A DNA stretch of 45,645 bases from Candidatus Aegiribacteria sp. (GTDB lineage Bacteria > Fermentibacterota > Fermentibacteria > Fermentibacterales > JCC-6). A program made the position numbers and the translations under genes. Within the stretch, counting starts at the first letter, position 1. Every line of letters begins with the position of its first letter. The stretch spans positions 1 through 45,645 of the forward strand of contig JAGLOY010000067.1 of NCBI GenBank assembly GCA_023138735.1, written 5' to 3'. The notes beneath the pieces were generated by a model. The model was not told the DNA's origin. It worked only from the letters and a program-made list of their open reading frames with translations, and ran no database searches. Positions 7,867-16,340 of this stretch are shown here, one piece after another.

Positions 7867-9287
7867 AAATTCTCTTCCTGACCCATGATCTCATGACCGT
7901 TCCGCTGGGAGTATCCTACATATCCACAGTGTCAAAACTTGCAGGTCACTCCGTTACCGCTGCAGCTCTGAATGAAAGCGATTTACTTGAAACAGTCATG
8001 GAATTCGCTCCCGATGTGGTCGCATTCGGGTGCACAACGGGTTTTCACAGGAAGTATCTCGAAGCGGTAGATAAAATCAGAAAAGATTTTGATGTCATCA
8101 CCGTCATGGGGGGGGCTCATCCGACTTTCTTCCCGGAGACTCTTGAAGAAAACGACCAGCTGGATTTTATCGTAATAGGTGAAGCGGAAGAAGCTTTTCT
8201 GCAGCTTCTGGAAGCCCTTGAAGGAAAGAGAAAACTGGAGAGTGTCGGGAATCTGAGATACATTAGGGAGGGGAACGTCATACAGAATCCCCTGCTTCCT
8301 CTTTGTGAGGATCTTGATTCCATTCCGTTTCCGGACAGGAAGATGCTGGGCAGGTACGAAGAGAAACTCAACAGCAAAGCAATATTCGTAATTACGGGCA
8401 GAGGCTGCCCCTACGATTGCAGCTACTGCTTCAACCACTCTTTCAACAGGCTTTACAAGGGACTGGGCAGGATGTGCAGGAGGAGGAGCGTTGAAAACGT
8501 AATCCAGGAGATCGAAAAAATCCGGAGTGATAATCCAGAACTTCAGATGGTGATTTTCCAGGATGATATTTTCATTCTGGAGCGGGAATGGGTTTTCGAA
8601 TTCTGCCGTGTTTTTACTGAAAGGATCGGTCTTCCTTTTCACTGTCATCTCAGAGCAAACCTGGTTGACGGAGAGATTACAGCGGAATTGAAAAAAGCGG
8701 GCTGCGTCAGCGTTAAAATGGCCATTGAATCGGCTTCCGACAGGCTCCGCAACGGGGTGCTGAACAGAAACATGAGCAGGGAGACCATCGAAAAAGCCTG
8801 CAGAGCAGTTAAGGATGCCGGAATAGTACTTGTCACCCAGAACATTCTGGGAATTCCCACAGGTACACTCGAGGATGACCTTGAAACACTGGCACTGAAC
8901 TGCTCCATTGAACCTGATTTCGCCTTCGCTACTCTCCTGCAGCCCTATCCGAAGACCGAGATAGGCAGATTCTGCATTGAGAACGGTTTCATGGAGGAGA
9001 AGGATTCAGCAGATGCGCCGGATTCTTTTTTCGACTGCAGTATTCTGAGAATTCCCGACAGGAACAGGAGGGAGAGGCTGCGAAAACTTTTCGCTCTGGC
9101 TATTGAGTATCCCATGCTTCGGGACAACATAAGAACGTTTATAGATCTTCCTCTGGACCCGGTTTACGATATCATGGACAAGCTCTGGAAGGGATACTGC
9201 ATTAAACAGAGGGAATTCCCGTACAAGCTTAAAGCGGCGGAATACATCCGGAGTGTAATCACATATTTCAGAAGCAGGTACTACTGA
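7863..9287 (+). CDS. B12-binding-type radical SAM protein
   Basis: 474 residues. The N-terminal 150 residues have the cobalamin-binding-like fold of the BchE/class B group (MKILFLTHDLMTVPLGVSYI, APDVVAFGCTTG, VMGGAHPTFFPE). The radical SAM core follows with the cluster motif CPYDCSYC (Cys182, Cys186, Cys189). A C-terminal helical tail ends with WKGYCIKQREFPYKL. Such enzymes often methylate or rearrange unactivated carbon in lipids or natural products; the substrate cannot be read here. The B12 His of the DxHxxG loop is not evident, as in many members. The start overlaps the preceding stop by four bases (ATGA) without a strong ribosome site. It ends overlapping the convergent aldo/keto reductase by seven bases. 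Confidence 0.8.
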   Translation: MKILFLTHDLMTVPLGVSYISTVSKLAGHSVTAAALNESDLLETVMEFAPDVVAFGCTTGFHRKYLEAVDKIRKDFDVITVMGGAHPTFFPETLEENDQLDFIVIGEAEEAFLQLLEALEGKRKLESVGNLRYIREGNVIQNPLLPLCEDLDSIPFPDRKMLGRYEEKLNSKAIFVITGRGCPYDCSYCFNHSFNRLYKGLGRMCRRRSVENVIQEIEKIRSDNPELQMVIFQDDIFILEREWVFEFCRVFTERIGLPFHCHLRANLVDGEITAELKKAGCVSVKMAIESASDRLRNGVLNRNMSRETIEKACRAVKDAGIVLVTQNILGIPTGTLEDDLETLALNCSIEPDFAFATLLQPYPKTEIGRFCIENGFMEEKDSADAPDSFFDCSILRIPDRNRRERLRKLFALAIEYPMLRDNIRTFIDLPLDPVYDIMDKLWKGYCIKQREFPYKLKAAEYIRSVITYFRSRYY

Positions 9288-10423
9288 GAAGGTGCCAGCA
9301 GTTCGTGGGCTTTCTTCAATAAGCTGATAATATCTATGTGCTGAGGGCATAAATCCATGCATTTACCGCATTCCCTGCAGCCTGATGCCCTGTTCTTTTC
9401 GTCGAGAAAGGCGTAGTAGGTCCTTGCAGTGTCGGGGGCTTCGTACATGTTGCTCATATTGAAATATTCGAATATCCATGGAATGGCAACACCTTCGGGG
9501 CAGGGCAAGCAGTACCTGCAGTCTGTACAGGGAATTGAAGCCTTATTCCGATATTCTTCCCGGACTACTGAAAGAACCTCTTCTTCGTACTCCGTCATGC
9601 TTCCGATCGCCGAATTGCATGCACTGGCGATGTTCTGCTGAAGCTGCTCCATATTGCTCATTCCGCTTATCACCGAGGCTATCTCTCCTTTGTCCCACAG
9701 CCACTGCAGCGACCAGTCAGCCGGTGTTCTCTGAATTTTCGATCCATCGAAAATCTTCTTAACGGATGAGGGAGGTTCCCCGGCGAGGAGTCCGCCCCGG
9801 AGAGGTTCCATAGCTACCACTGCAAGGCCTTTATCGGCGGCGTATTTCACCCCTTCGGTCCCTGCCTGGAAATCAATATCCATGTAGTTGTACATCAGGA
9901 GGGTCATGGTCCAGTTGTCGTACTCGTCAACAATTCTCTTTAAAAGAGGGGGCTTATCGTGAAACGAGAAACCGAGGTGTTTGATTGTTCCGTCCGCTAA
10001 TTTATTCTCTGCCCAATCAAAGAATCCCAGGTTCTTAACCCTGTCCCACCAGTCCCTCTGGAGGGCATGTAGAAGGTAGAAATCGATGAAGTCAATCTGA
10101 AGGCGCTCCATCTGTTCATCGAAATATCTGTCGAAATCGTCCTTTTTCTCTATTTTCCAGCTCGGGAGCTTGGTGGCTATCCTCACCTTCTCCCTGTAGC
10201 CGCCTTTCAGTGCTCTTCCGAGGAATGACTCACTCTCACCATCATGGTAATTCCAGGCGGTATCAAGGTAATTAACGCCATTATCTATGGCGAAATGAAG
10301 CAATGACGAAGCTTCCTCCGCCAGAATAGCGGAGGATTCCTTCTTTTTGTGGGGCATGCGCATGATCCCGAAACCAAGGGCGGATACATCCCATTTCAAT
10401 TCACCGAATCTTCTGTATTTCAT
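9281..10423 (-). CDS. Aldo/keto reductase with C-terminal ferredoxin domain
   Basis: 380 residues. The N-terminal TIM barrel has the aldo/keto reductase pattern: LGFGIMRMP, NYLDTAWNYHDGESE (Asp and Tyr of the catalytic set), VRIATKLPSW (Lys) and DFYLLHAL (His). The C-terminal 80 residues carry two cysteine groups, CTDCRYCLPCP near 299 and CRECGKCMDLCP near 349, for two [4Fe-4S] clusters. This is the COG1453-type arrangement, a cytosolic oxidoreductase thought to couple NAD(P)H or carbonyl chemistry to ferredoxin-like electron transfer; the substrate is unknown. GGAGG lies five bases before the ATG. It is the last gene of the five-gene minus-strand operon, 25 bases after the CoA ligase alpha gene. 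Confidence 0.88.
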   Translation of the reverse strand: MKYRRFGELKWDVSALGFGIMRMPHKKKESSAILAEEASSLLHFAIDNGVNYLDTAWNYHDGESESFLGRALKGGYREKVRIATKLPSWKIEKKDDFDRYFDEQMERLQIDFIDFYLLHALQRDWWDRVKNLGFFDWAENKLADGTIKHLGFSFHDKPPLLKRIVDEYDNWTMTLLMYNYMDIDFQAGTEGVKYAADKGLAVVAMEPLRGGLLAGEPPSSVKKIFDGSKIQRTPADWSLQWLWDKGEIASVISGMSNMEQLQQNIASACNSAIGSMTEYEEEVLSVVREEYRNKASIPCTDCRYCLPCPEGVAIPWIFEYFNMSNMYEAPDTARTYYAFLDEKNRASGCRECGKCMDLCPQHIDIISLLKKAHELLAPSQ

Positions 10424-10448
10424 AAACTCCTCCAGTGAATCAATTCCC

Positions 10449-11417
10449 TCAGGATTCCTTCAATTTTTCAAGAACGGCACCGAAGACAGCATCCGGTCTT
10501 TCAACAACGGTTACACCGGCATCCAGCAGAGCGTTCTGCTTGGTTTCCCATGTTTCACTTTCATTTCTTATCATTGCTCCCGCATGGCTCTGCGAGACAC
10601 CTGCTTTGGTGAATTTGCCTCCGAGGAAGACAACAATCGGTTTTGTTATTTCGCCGCTCATTACAGCCCTGGCAAGATCGTTCTCCTGGGTCGTTCCGGT
10701 CTCACCGTAAACAGCCATTACCTCTGTCCGGGGATCTTTCTGAAAGGCCGCCGCAGCGTCCAGCATGGATATTCCGGGAACCGGGTCTCCGCCGACACAT
10801 ACAACGGCAGACAATCCGGGATAATCCTCTCCCCACAGAGGTCCGTACGAACCGTCCGCCCGCGGTCCTGGAAGGTCCGGTCTGCAGTGGAATGCTCCGA
10901 GTAGCTGTGAAAGACCGCCTGAGCGCGATACAACGCCAACTTTCCCCGGTCTGTAGTTCTTTTTGGCCCAGGTTGCACTGCCTCCAATAAGCCCGAAAAG
11001 ATAACCCTCCGTATCAAGCAGTCCAACAGTATTGGGTCCGAGGTAAACTGTATCTTTCGAGGAAACGTATTCTTTCAGGGCAATCTCATCCTGCGACGGG
11101 ACTCCGTCAGCTGTGAGAACAAGGAATTTCAGTCCAGCATCCACGGCATCGACGGTGGCTTTTCTAACAGCCCTGGCGGGAACGAAGAGAACGGCGGAGT
11201 TAAGCTGCGGGAATGCATTGACCGCTTCGGCAGCTGAATTGAAAACCGGTACACCGTCAACATCCTGCCCGCCCTTTCCAGGAGTGCAGCCTGCGATAAT
11301 CTCGGTGCCGAATTTCCTCATGAGCCGCGATTTACTTTTTCCCTGCTTTCCAGTTATTCCGAAAACCAATGTTCTGGGTGTTTCCACTCCGGCAAGGTAT
11401 TTCAGTATTCCAGCCAT
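10449..11417 (-). CDS. ADP-forming acyl-CoA synthetase, alpha (SucD-like) subunit
   Basis: 322 residues, similar to succinyl-CoA synthetase alpha. A CoA-binding Rossmann part shows LVFGITGKQGKSKSRLMRKFG, AGCTPGKGGQDVDGVPVFNS and YLGPNTVGLL. A ligase domain shows GVVSRSGGLS. His278 in QSHAGAM sits where the phosphohistidine of the GHAGA motif lies, so the subunit should be catalytically competent. The family interconverts acyl-CoA + ADP (or GDP) + phosphate with acid + NTP + CoA. The acid is not evident; a citric-acid-cycle role is not supported because no cycle genes are nearby. The ATG overlaps the beta stop as TGATG, typical of a coupled subunit pair. Confidence 0.85.
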   Translation of the reverse strand: MAGILKYLAGVETPRTLVFGITGKQGKSKSRLMRKFGTEIIAGCTPGKGGQDVDGVPVFNSAAEAVNAFPQLNSAVLFVPARAVRKATVDAVDAGLKFLVLTADGVPSQDEIALKEYVSSKDTVYLGPNTVGLLDTEGYLFGLIGGSATWAKKNYRPGKVGVVSRSGGLSQLLGAFHCRPDLPGPRADGSYGPLWGEDYPGLSAVVCVGGDPVPGISMLDAAAAFQKDPRTEVMAVYGETGTTQENDLARAVMSGEITKPIVVFLGGKFTKAGVSQSHAGAMIRNESETWETKQNALLDAGVTVVERPDAVFGAVLEKLKES

Positions 11418-12913
11418 CAGTCCACCACCTCCGGTATTTCAAGATCTATCAGGATTTCTGAGTTACCGTCAAGCAGCGCTGCGGTCTCACACATAAGGCA
11501 GCCTATGCACCGCGCTTCCGGATCCATGGACAGTGCACTTTCATCCCATTTCAGGAATCCTGTCGGGCATGCTTCAACGGATGGCGGTATTTCGTCTTTC
11601 TGCCATCTTTCCGGGTAGAAATATATCTTACCGGGGGGAATTTCAACGGTAATTACAGGTTCCCCCTCGGGCGGTGTGTACCTTTTGCATGTTTTCGCTG
11701 TTTCCCGGGCCATATCCATAATGTCGTCAACCATTGCGTTGGGGAAAATAACGGCAGGATAGGTTTTCACGGGAACAGGCAGAGTCCCGCCAACCCTTTC
11801 GAAGAGTTCTCTGGCTTTGTCCTCGTCGGTCCCGCCGAACCGTAGAAGTGAGGGAAGGGGAGTGGGACTTTCCCGCAGTGCCTTCCATACTGCCGCTGCA
11901 AGGTGATGCTGATTCTGGAAAGCCATTCCAGAACCTGTAAGAAGAAGAACCTGAGCATTTTTCTGAGCAAGTATGACCATTAGAATGCGGTAGCTCTTGA
12001 AGGCTGATAGCCCTCCGGAAGTGTCAGATTCGTTCAGAGTAAAAATATCAGTTCTCGAACCGGTAGTCATTTCCCAGAGCATTTTGCCTCCGCCGCCGCA
12101 AAGATTGGTTGCCACTCTGAGGGCTCCTTCGGGCGGAGTTTCTCTGTTCTGTCTGAAAAAGCCCGTGCCGGAGGGATCATCTCTGTTTATGAGCTCAACA
12201 ACCTGTTCCAGTTCAGTAAGATCTTTTGAAGATCTGATACCCGGTGGAAAAAACACATCCATGTCAGCTTTCCTGACAGCGGAATTTTCAAATTCTGCTC
12301 TGCAGTCAACTGCAACAACAGTGCCATCACATAATACACCTAATGGATTGATCTCCAGTACGATAAGTTTGTACCCTATGAAGGTACTTATCATACTTTT
12401 CAGGAATTCTGAAACAGCTTTGTGTTCTTTCAGACCTTCAAGTTCCTGCAGCTCTTTCTCAATATCGTCTGATCCGGGAGGATGCAGAAGAGAAAAACGC
12501 ATTTTCAGGAGTGTTCCGCTGCGGCCTTCAACTCCTGAACCACCTTCTTTACTGAAAAGAAGGACACCACCGGGGAGCTCTTCTCTGGAGCCGAAATCAA
12601 GCATGCATCCAGCGTAGTACTCGGCTTTTAGATCAAGGCCTTCGGTAATCAAAACAGCTTCTGCCTGTCCCCAGTCTCCTTTTGAAAGAAGAATATTCAG
12701 GTTTTCTTCAAGCTCTTCGCGTGTATCAACTTTACGGACCAGGCCATGTTTCTTTCTGCTGGTTGCGCCCGGGATCTGCGCTTTAAGGTAAACCGGCATT
12801 CGGGGCAGGGTGGAAGGATGATCCTCACCGATTTTGATTAAGATTCCCTTAACAAGGGGTACATTCTCACGTTCCAGAAGAATTCTGGTTCTGTATTCAG
12901 GCAATGCCGACAT
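11417..12913 (-). CDS. ADP-forming acyl-CoA synthetase beta (SucC-like) subunit with [4Fe-4S] tail
   Basis: 498 residues. The N-terminal half is an ATP-grasp domain of the SucC type: YLKAQIPGATSRKKHGLV, LLFSKEGGSGVE, LIVLEINPLGVLCDG and VVAVDCRAEFENSAVRK. The second half is the ligase domain (VATNLCGGGGKMLWEMTTG, VLLLTGSGMAFQNQHHLAAA). Unlike normal SucC (about 390 residues), it has about 100 extra C-terminal residues ending in a FixX-like cluster motif: Cys449 in ACPTG, then Cys469, Cys472 and Cys475 in RCIGCLMC. That is exactly one [4Fe-4S] cluster's worth of ligands. GGAGG lies six bases before the ATG. The tail suggests that the ligase is coupled to, or sensed by, electron transfer, in line with the Fe-S neighbours. 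Confidence 0.85.
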   Translation of the reverse strand: MSALPEYRTRILLERENVPLVKGILIKIGEDHPSTLPRMPVYLKAQIPGATSRKKHGLVRKVDTREELEENLNILLSKGDWGQAEAVLITEGLDLKAEYYAGCMLDFGSREELPGGVLLFSKEGGSGVEGRSGTLLKMRFSLLHPPGSDDIEKELQELEGLKEHKAVSEFLKSMISTFIGYKLIVLEINPLGVLCDGTVVAVDCRAEFENSAVRKADMDVFFPPGIRSSKDLTELEQVVELINRDDPSGTGFFRQNRETPPEGALRVATNLCGGGGKMLWEMTTGSRTDIFTLNESDTSGGLSAFKSYRILMVILAQKNAQVLLLTGSGMAFQNQHHLAAAVWKALRESPTPLPSLLRFGGTDEDKARELFERVGGTLPVPVKTYPAVIFPNAMVDDIMDMARETAKTCKRYTPPEGEPVITVEIPPGKIYFYPERWQKDEIPPSVEACPTGFLKWDESALSMDPEARCIGCLMCETAALLDGNSEILIDLEIPEVVD

Positions 12914-12929
12914 TACACTCCTCCGCGAG

Positions 12930-13970
12930 TTATGACTTTGATCTTTCTTTCATCATCCTGTCAGTATCCCGTACAGCATTATGCCATTGCATGGCTACTG
13001 AGGGACTGAGGCTGTAAAGGTAATTGTATTCGGTATAGCAGCTTGCTGTGCATGCCTGGCACGGAAGTTGTACTGTTCTGTTGAATGCTACCTGAAATCC
13101 GGCATCCAGAGCGTTGATAGCATCAGGGTAGAGGCCTATGAGAAGGGAACAGGGGTATACCTTTCCGTCTGCGTCTATATTGCAGTACATTCTTCCCGCT
13201 CTGCACGGGACTCCATGGAATTTTTCCTGCATCCTTGTAGTCGAGTAATCGGGCCAGTTCATGAGGCTTTTCAGGTATCTGGTAGAATTGGCGATTGGAG
13301 CCCCATTCTTCTTCAGGTCAAGGAGTTTTCTGTAGATCTTCGAATATTCCTCCTTCGAAGGCATCATGTTCGATGTGTCACCGCCAAGTTTCTCGTTATG
13401 GTGCAGGGTTTGAAAAGTGGTCTGAAACCCGTATCTGACCGCGGTTTCCATAATGTCTTCAAGGTGGTTCATGTTATGTCTGGTCAGAACGGTTATTGTC
13501 CAGAGCCTGACCCTCCCGGAGGCCATTTCCATCGCCTTCATGACTTTTTCATGGCTGTGCTCCTCGCGATTTAAATCATGAGCTTCCCCGGGGCCGTCGT
13601 AGGCAAGGACAAGATGATCTATGTTGTTCAGTATCTCACTATTGGATGGTATAAGGTAACCGTTTGAGTCCAGACTAACGTACATTCCAAGGGATCTGGC
13701 AAATGCGCAGAGCTCGGAAATATCATTCCGCATGAGCGGTTCTCCGCCCCACACACCGATGCGCCTTGTTCCGGCATGCGCCATCTGTCTGAACAGCTCT
13801 TTCCACTGGTCTGTTGTAAGGTCGGGACGTCCCTGCTCTGGAATCTGGCAGTAACTGCATCGGCTGCAGCACCTGTCTGTTATGGACACCATTACGTTAA
13901 CCGGTCTTTTTCGTCCAAAAAGACCCAGTGCAGCATCCATTCCCATGCTTATCTGACCGGTCAGCTTCAT
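12930..13970 (-). CDS. Radical SAM protein, SPASM-type
   Basis: 346 residues. Cluster motif Cys34, Cys38, Cys41 (RCCSRCSYC) near the N-terminus; SAM-binding GGEP in IGVWGGEPLMRND; a MoaA/PqqE-like barrel. A C-terminal cysteine-rich part (PCRAGRMYCNIDADGKVYPCS, then PCQACTASC; shortened) resembles a SPASM or twitch domain for extra Fe-S clusters. SPASM enzymes often modify peptides, but no small precursor peptide gene is visible nearby, so a metabolite substrate is equally possible. I chose ATG 13970 (MKLTGQIS), which follows GGGAGAGAAGCG. It overlaps the DUF362 stop as ATGA. Next gene 16 bases downstream. Confidence 0.85.
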   Translation of the reverse strand: MKLTGQISMGMDAALGLFGRKRPVNVMVSITDRCCSRCSYCQIPEQGRPDLTTDQWKELFRQMAHAGTRRIGVWGGEPLMRNDISELCAFARSLGMYVSLDSNGYLIPSNSEILNNIDHLVLAYDGPGEAHDLNREEHSHEKVMKAMEMASGRVRLWTITVLTRHNMNHLEDIMETAVRYGFQTTFQTLHHNEKLGGDTSNMMPSKEEYSKIYRKLLDLKKNGAPIANSTRYLKSLMNWPDYSTTRMQEKFHGVPCRAGRMYCNIDADGKVYPCSLLIGLYPDAINALDAGFQVAFNRTVQLPCQACTASCYTEYNYLYSLSPSVAMQWHNAVRDTDRMMKERSKS

Positions 13971-14992
13971 CGCTTCTCTCCCTCGGAATGACCCTTCCAT
14001 TGAGGTCCGTACATATTGCTATCCATGAAATGCTTTGCTTCTCGATACTGGCCCAGCAGGTAATATGCAAGATTGTACCAGCGCTTGGCGCCCATCTTCA
14101 TTATGCCCAGGAAAGGACTGTCGATCCCCGGAGCCGTCTGTTCCCTGCTGCCGCGGATTGTTTTTTCGATCTTTGCCACGAAATTTGGAGCAGCTTTCCT
14201 GAAAGAGAAAGATGGACGCTGCGACAGGGGGGGAATGCATATGTTTTCAATCCGCTCATAGGAACCTGTAACCCCGTTTCCGCTAACCGTTGTTTCAACG
14301 GAAAGAGGGGCAATACCCATCACTTCTGCGACGGAGTAATCCAGGGCTATCCTATCGGTTGACGCTGCCAGGAAATCCGTTTGTTTTGGGATACCCGGTT
14401 TGGGTCCGTTTCCCTCTAGTGATACTGTTCCATCAGCAAGAGTGAGGATGACAGGTATCAGAGAGTTCACCGCTACGACGTAATCGGCAAGCCTGTAATG
14501 GTAATTGTGTCTGTTGTCATCGAGACAACCGTAAAGGTGCTTCATAGCAACGGAAATAACCGATCGGTAATGTGTTTTCACAACCGGAATCGAAACCACC
14601 GGCATTTTTGTGCATATCTCCGGTATACTGAAGCTGAGATCACCCACTTCACGTGGAATCCATCTGTTATCCGAGAAATTGTGCCAGATCAATCCCTCTC
14701 TTTCGGCGACATCCTTCATTCTGGTAACAGCGTAAGCTCTGGTTGCATCCACCAGTATCTGGCTTGATTCTCCGAGGTAGATCCTCCCAACATGATCTTT
14801 AACTTTCCTGGCGAAAGCTTCAACAACCCAGGGTGATGTATCAACCCCTGGCCGTATGTAATCCCATGTAAGATTTATCTTTACGAGAATATCTTCTTTA
14901 GGGGGAAGCAGCTTCTTCCAGTCGAAAGCATCAAGAATATCTGAAACGGCCCGCTGGACACCATGTTCGGTTGATGCATAGATAACTTTCAT
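13967..14992 (-). CDS. DUF362-family protein, first gene of the Fe-S/CoA-ligase operon
   Basis: 341 residues with the DUF362 pattern: ILVKINLTWDYIRPGVDTSP, IYLGESSQILVDATRAY, MPVVSIPVVKTHYRSVISVA, MKHLYGCLDDNRHNYH and DGTVSLEGNGPKPG (shortened). DUF362 proteins commonly occur beside Fe-S and redox enzymes, often fused to ferredoxin domains; this copy lacks the ferredoxin part. Their biochemical function is not established. ATG 14992 (MKVIYASTEHG) follows AAAGGTAATA; the longer frame to 15046 has no ribosome site. The 122-base gap before the divergent FG-GAP gene should hold the operon promoter. A TATATT near 15015 is a possible -10 box. Confidence 0.8.
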   Translation of the reverse strand: MKVIYASTEHGVQRAVSDILDAFDWKKLLPPKEDILVKINLTWDYIRPGVDTSPWVVEAFARKVKDHVGRIYLGESSQILVDATRAYAVTRMKDVAEREGLIWHNFSDNRWIPREVGDLSFSIPEICTKMPVVSIPVVKTHYRSVISVAMKHLYGCLDDNRHNYHYRLADYVVAVNSLIPVILTLADGTVSLEGNGPKPGIPKQTDFLAASTDRIALDYSVAEVMGIAPLSVETTVSGNGVTGSYERIENICIPPLSQRPSFSFRKAAPNFVAKIEKTIRGSREQTAPGIDSPFLGIMKMGAKRWYNLAYYLLGQYREAKHFMDSNMYGPQWKGHSEGEKR

Positions 14993-15114
14993 TATTACCT
15001 TTCGGAGTAAGCCTGAATATACTGCCTGATAACAGGACAGCACCAATTGATATCCTTTCCTGATGCACGGCCGGAGGAGTATATTCTAAATACTGATTGT
15101 TACCGGAGGATGTT

Positions 15115-16320
15115 ATGAAAATCTCTATCACAATGGTTCTATGTGCTGTTGTCCTCTCCGCAGAACTGGTTGAATTCACCAGCGCAGGAGTTCTTCTTTG
15201 CAATGGCGCAAGGCTGGATGTCGGAACTTACGCGGCTCCCCTGGCTGTGGACTGGAACGGTGATGGGAAAAAGGATCTCATAATCGGCCAGTTTGCCTAT
15301 GGCAGAATAAGATTTTACCCCAATGTCGGAACTAACAGCACTCCGGTCTTTAACGAGTACTATTTCCTTCTTGACGGACTTGGCAACCTGTCCGTACCCT
15401 GGGGTTGATGCACCGGAGCGACGAATCCACAGGCTGTGGATTGGAATGCTGATGGCAGGCTTGATATCATCGTGGGTGACAGACTCGGTAATATCAGTTA
15501 CTTCAGAAGGCTGGATTCGGGTGAACTTACCCTTATCGCTGAACCGATGATTGCCGTTGCAGGGGAAGAGATCTTCCTGGGTAATAACTCATCTCCAAGC
15601 GTGGTGGACTGGAACAATGATGATCTTCCCGATCTCGTAGCAGGAAGGCTAAGCGGAATTCCTGCGGGTCTTTATCTCTATATTAACGAAGGTGTTGCAG
15701 GTGATCCTCTCTTCAATGAGACTGATACCGTGTTCTGTTCGGGTGAACCGATAGAGCTGTACGCCTCGTACCCTGATTTCGGCGATCTGAACGATGACGG
15801 ACTTATGGACCTTATCGTCGGTTCCACGACGGGCAGGATACCATGCTATATAAACTGCGGAACGCCTGATCTTCCAGTCTTTGAAGAGTATGAAGACCTC
15901 AGAGCCGACGGAGAGGTACTCAATATCTATACCTACATAAGACCTTCGATCTGCGATTGGAACGAAGATGGGATTCCGGATATCATTGCTGGCGGAGATT
16001 CCGGTGAGATTCTACTATTTCTGGGTCAGCCTCTGACAGGACTTGAGGAGGTTGAAGCCGAATATTCCCTCAGGCTCAGCCTTAACAGTCCGGCTGTTGA
16101 TCTGATCCGGGCATCTATTGAACTCCCGAGTTCCGCAGAAGTTAAATCGGCACTTTATTCGGTTGATGGAAGGCTGCAGTGCATAGAATCGTACGGTATT
16201 CTGAATTCCGGTATTCATACGCTTCAGATGGACATCAGAGATATACCTGACGGTGTTTACCTCTTCATCAGTTCAGTGGGGGAAGAAACAATTTCCCGCA
16301 GTGTTGTCATACTGGACTGA
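15115..16320 (+). CDS. Secreted FG-GAP/VCBS repeat protein with in-frame UGA at codon 98
   Basis: A signal peptide (MKISITMVLCAVVLSA) is followed by repeats built around VDWNGDGKKDLIIGQ-type units. These occur at about residues 40, 105, 160, 220 and 280 (DWN/DLN-x-DG-x-x-DLIVG), which form beta-propeller blades and bind calcium. The C-terminal ~75 residues (ALYSVDGRLQCIES, LQMDIRDIPDGVYLFISS) resemble a T9SS-type sorting domain. GGAGG precedes the ATG by five bases. The frame is interrupted by one TGA at 15406-15408 and continues without shift, so the two halves are plainly one gene. It could be a nonsense mutation, a sequence error or selenocysteine insertion (see finding). Function: extracellular, unknown. 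Convergent with the C25 peptidase. Confidence 0.8.
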
Positions 16321-16340
16321 GCTGATACTGTAATCAGTTC

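Noticed and set aside
11113-11496. 127-codon plus-strand frame across the CoA ligase junction
   Set aside because: Antisense shadow; the minus-strand genes carry family motifs and coupled starts.
12930-13970. Radical SAM as part of a ribosomally made peptide (RiPP) cluster
   Set aside because: SPASM-type cysteines suggest it, but no small precursor peptide or transporter gene is visible within the operon.
16321-16340. Possible bidirectional terminator between the convergent FG-GAP and C25 genes
   Set aside because: A short imperfect stem (GGACTGA with TCAGTTCC) is present but has no T-run, so it is not supported.
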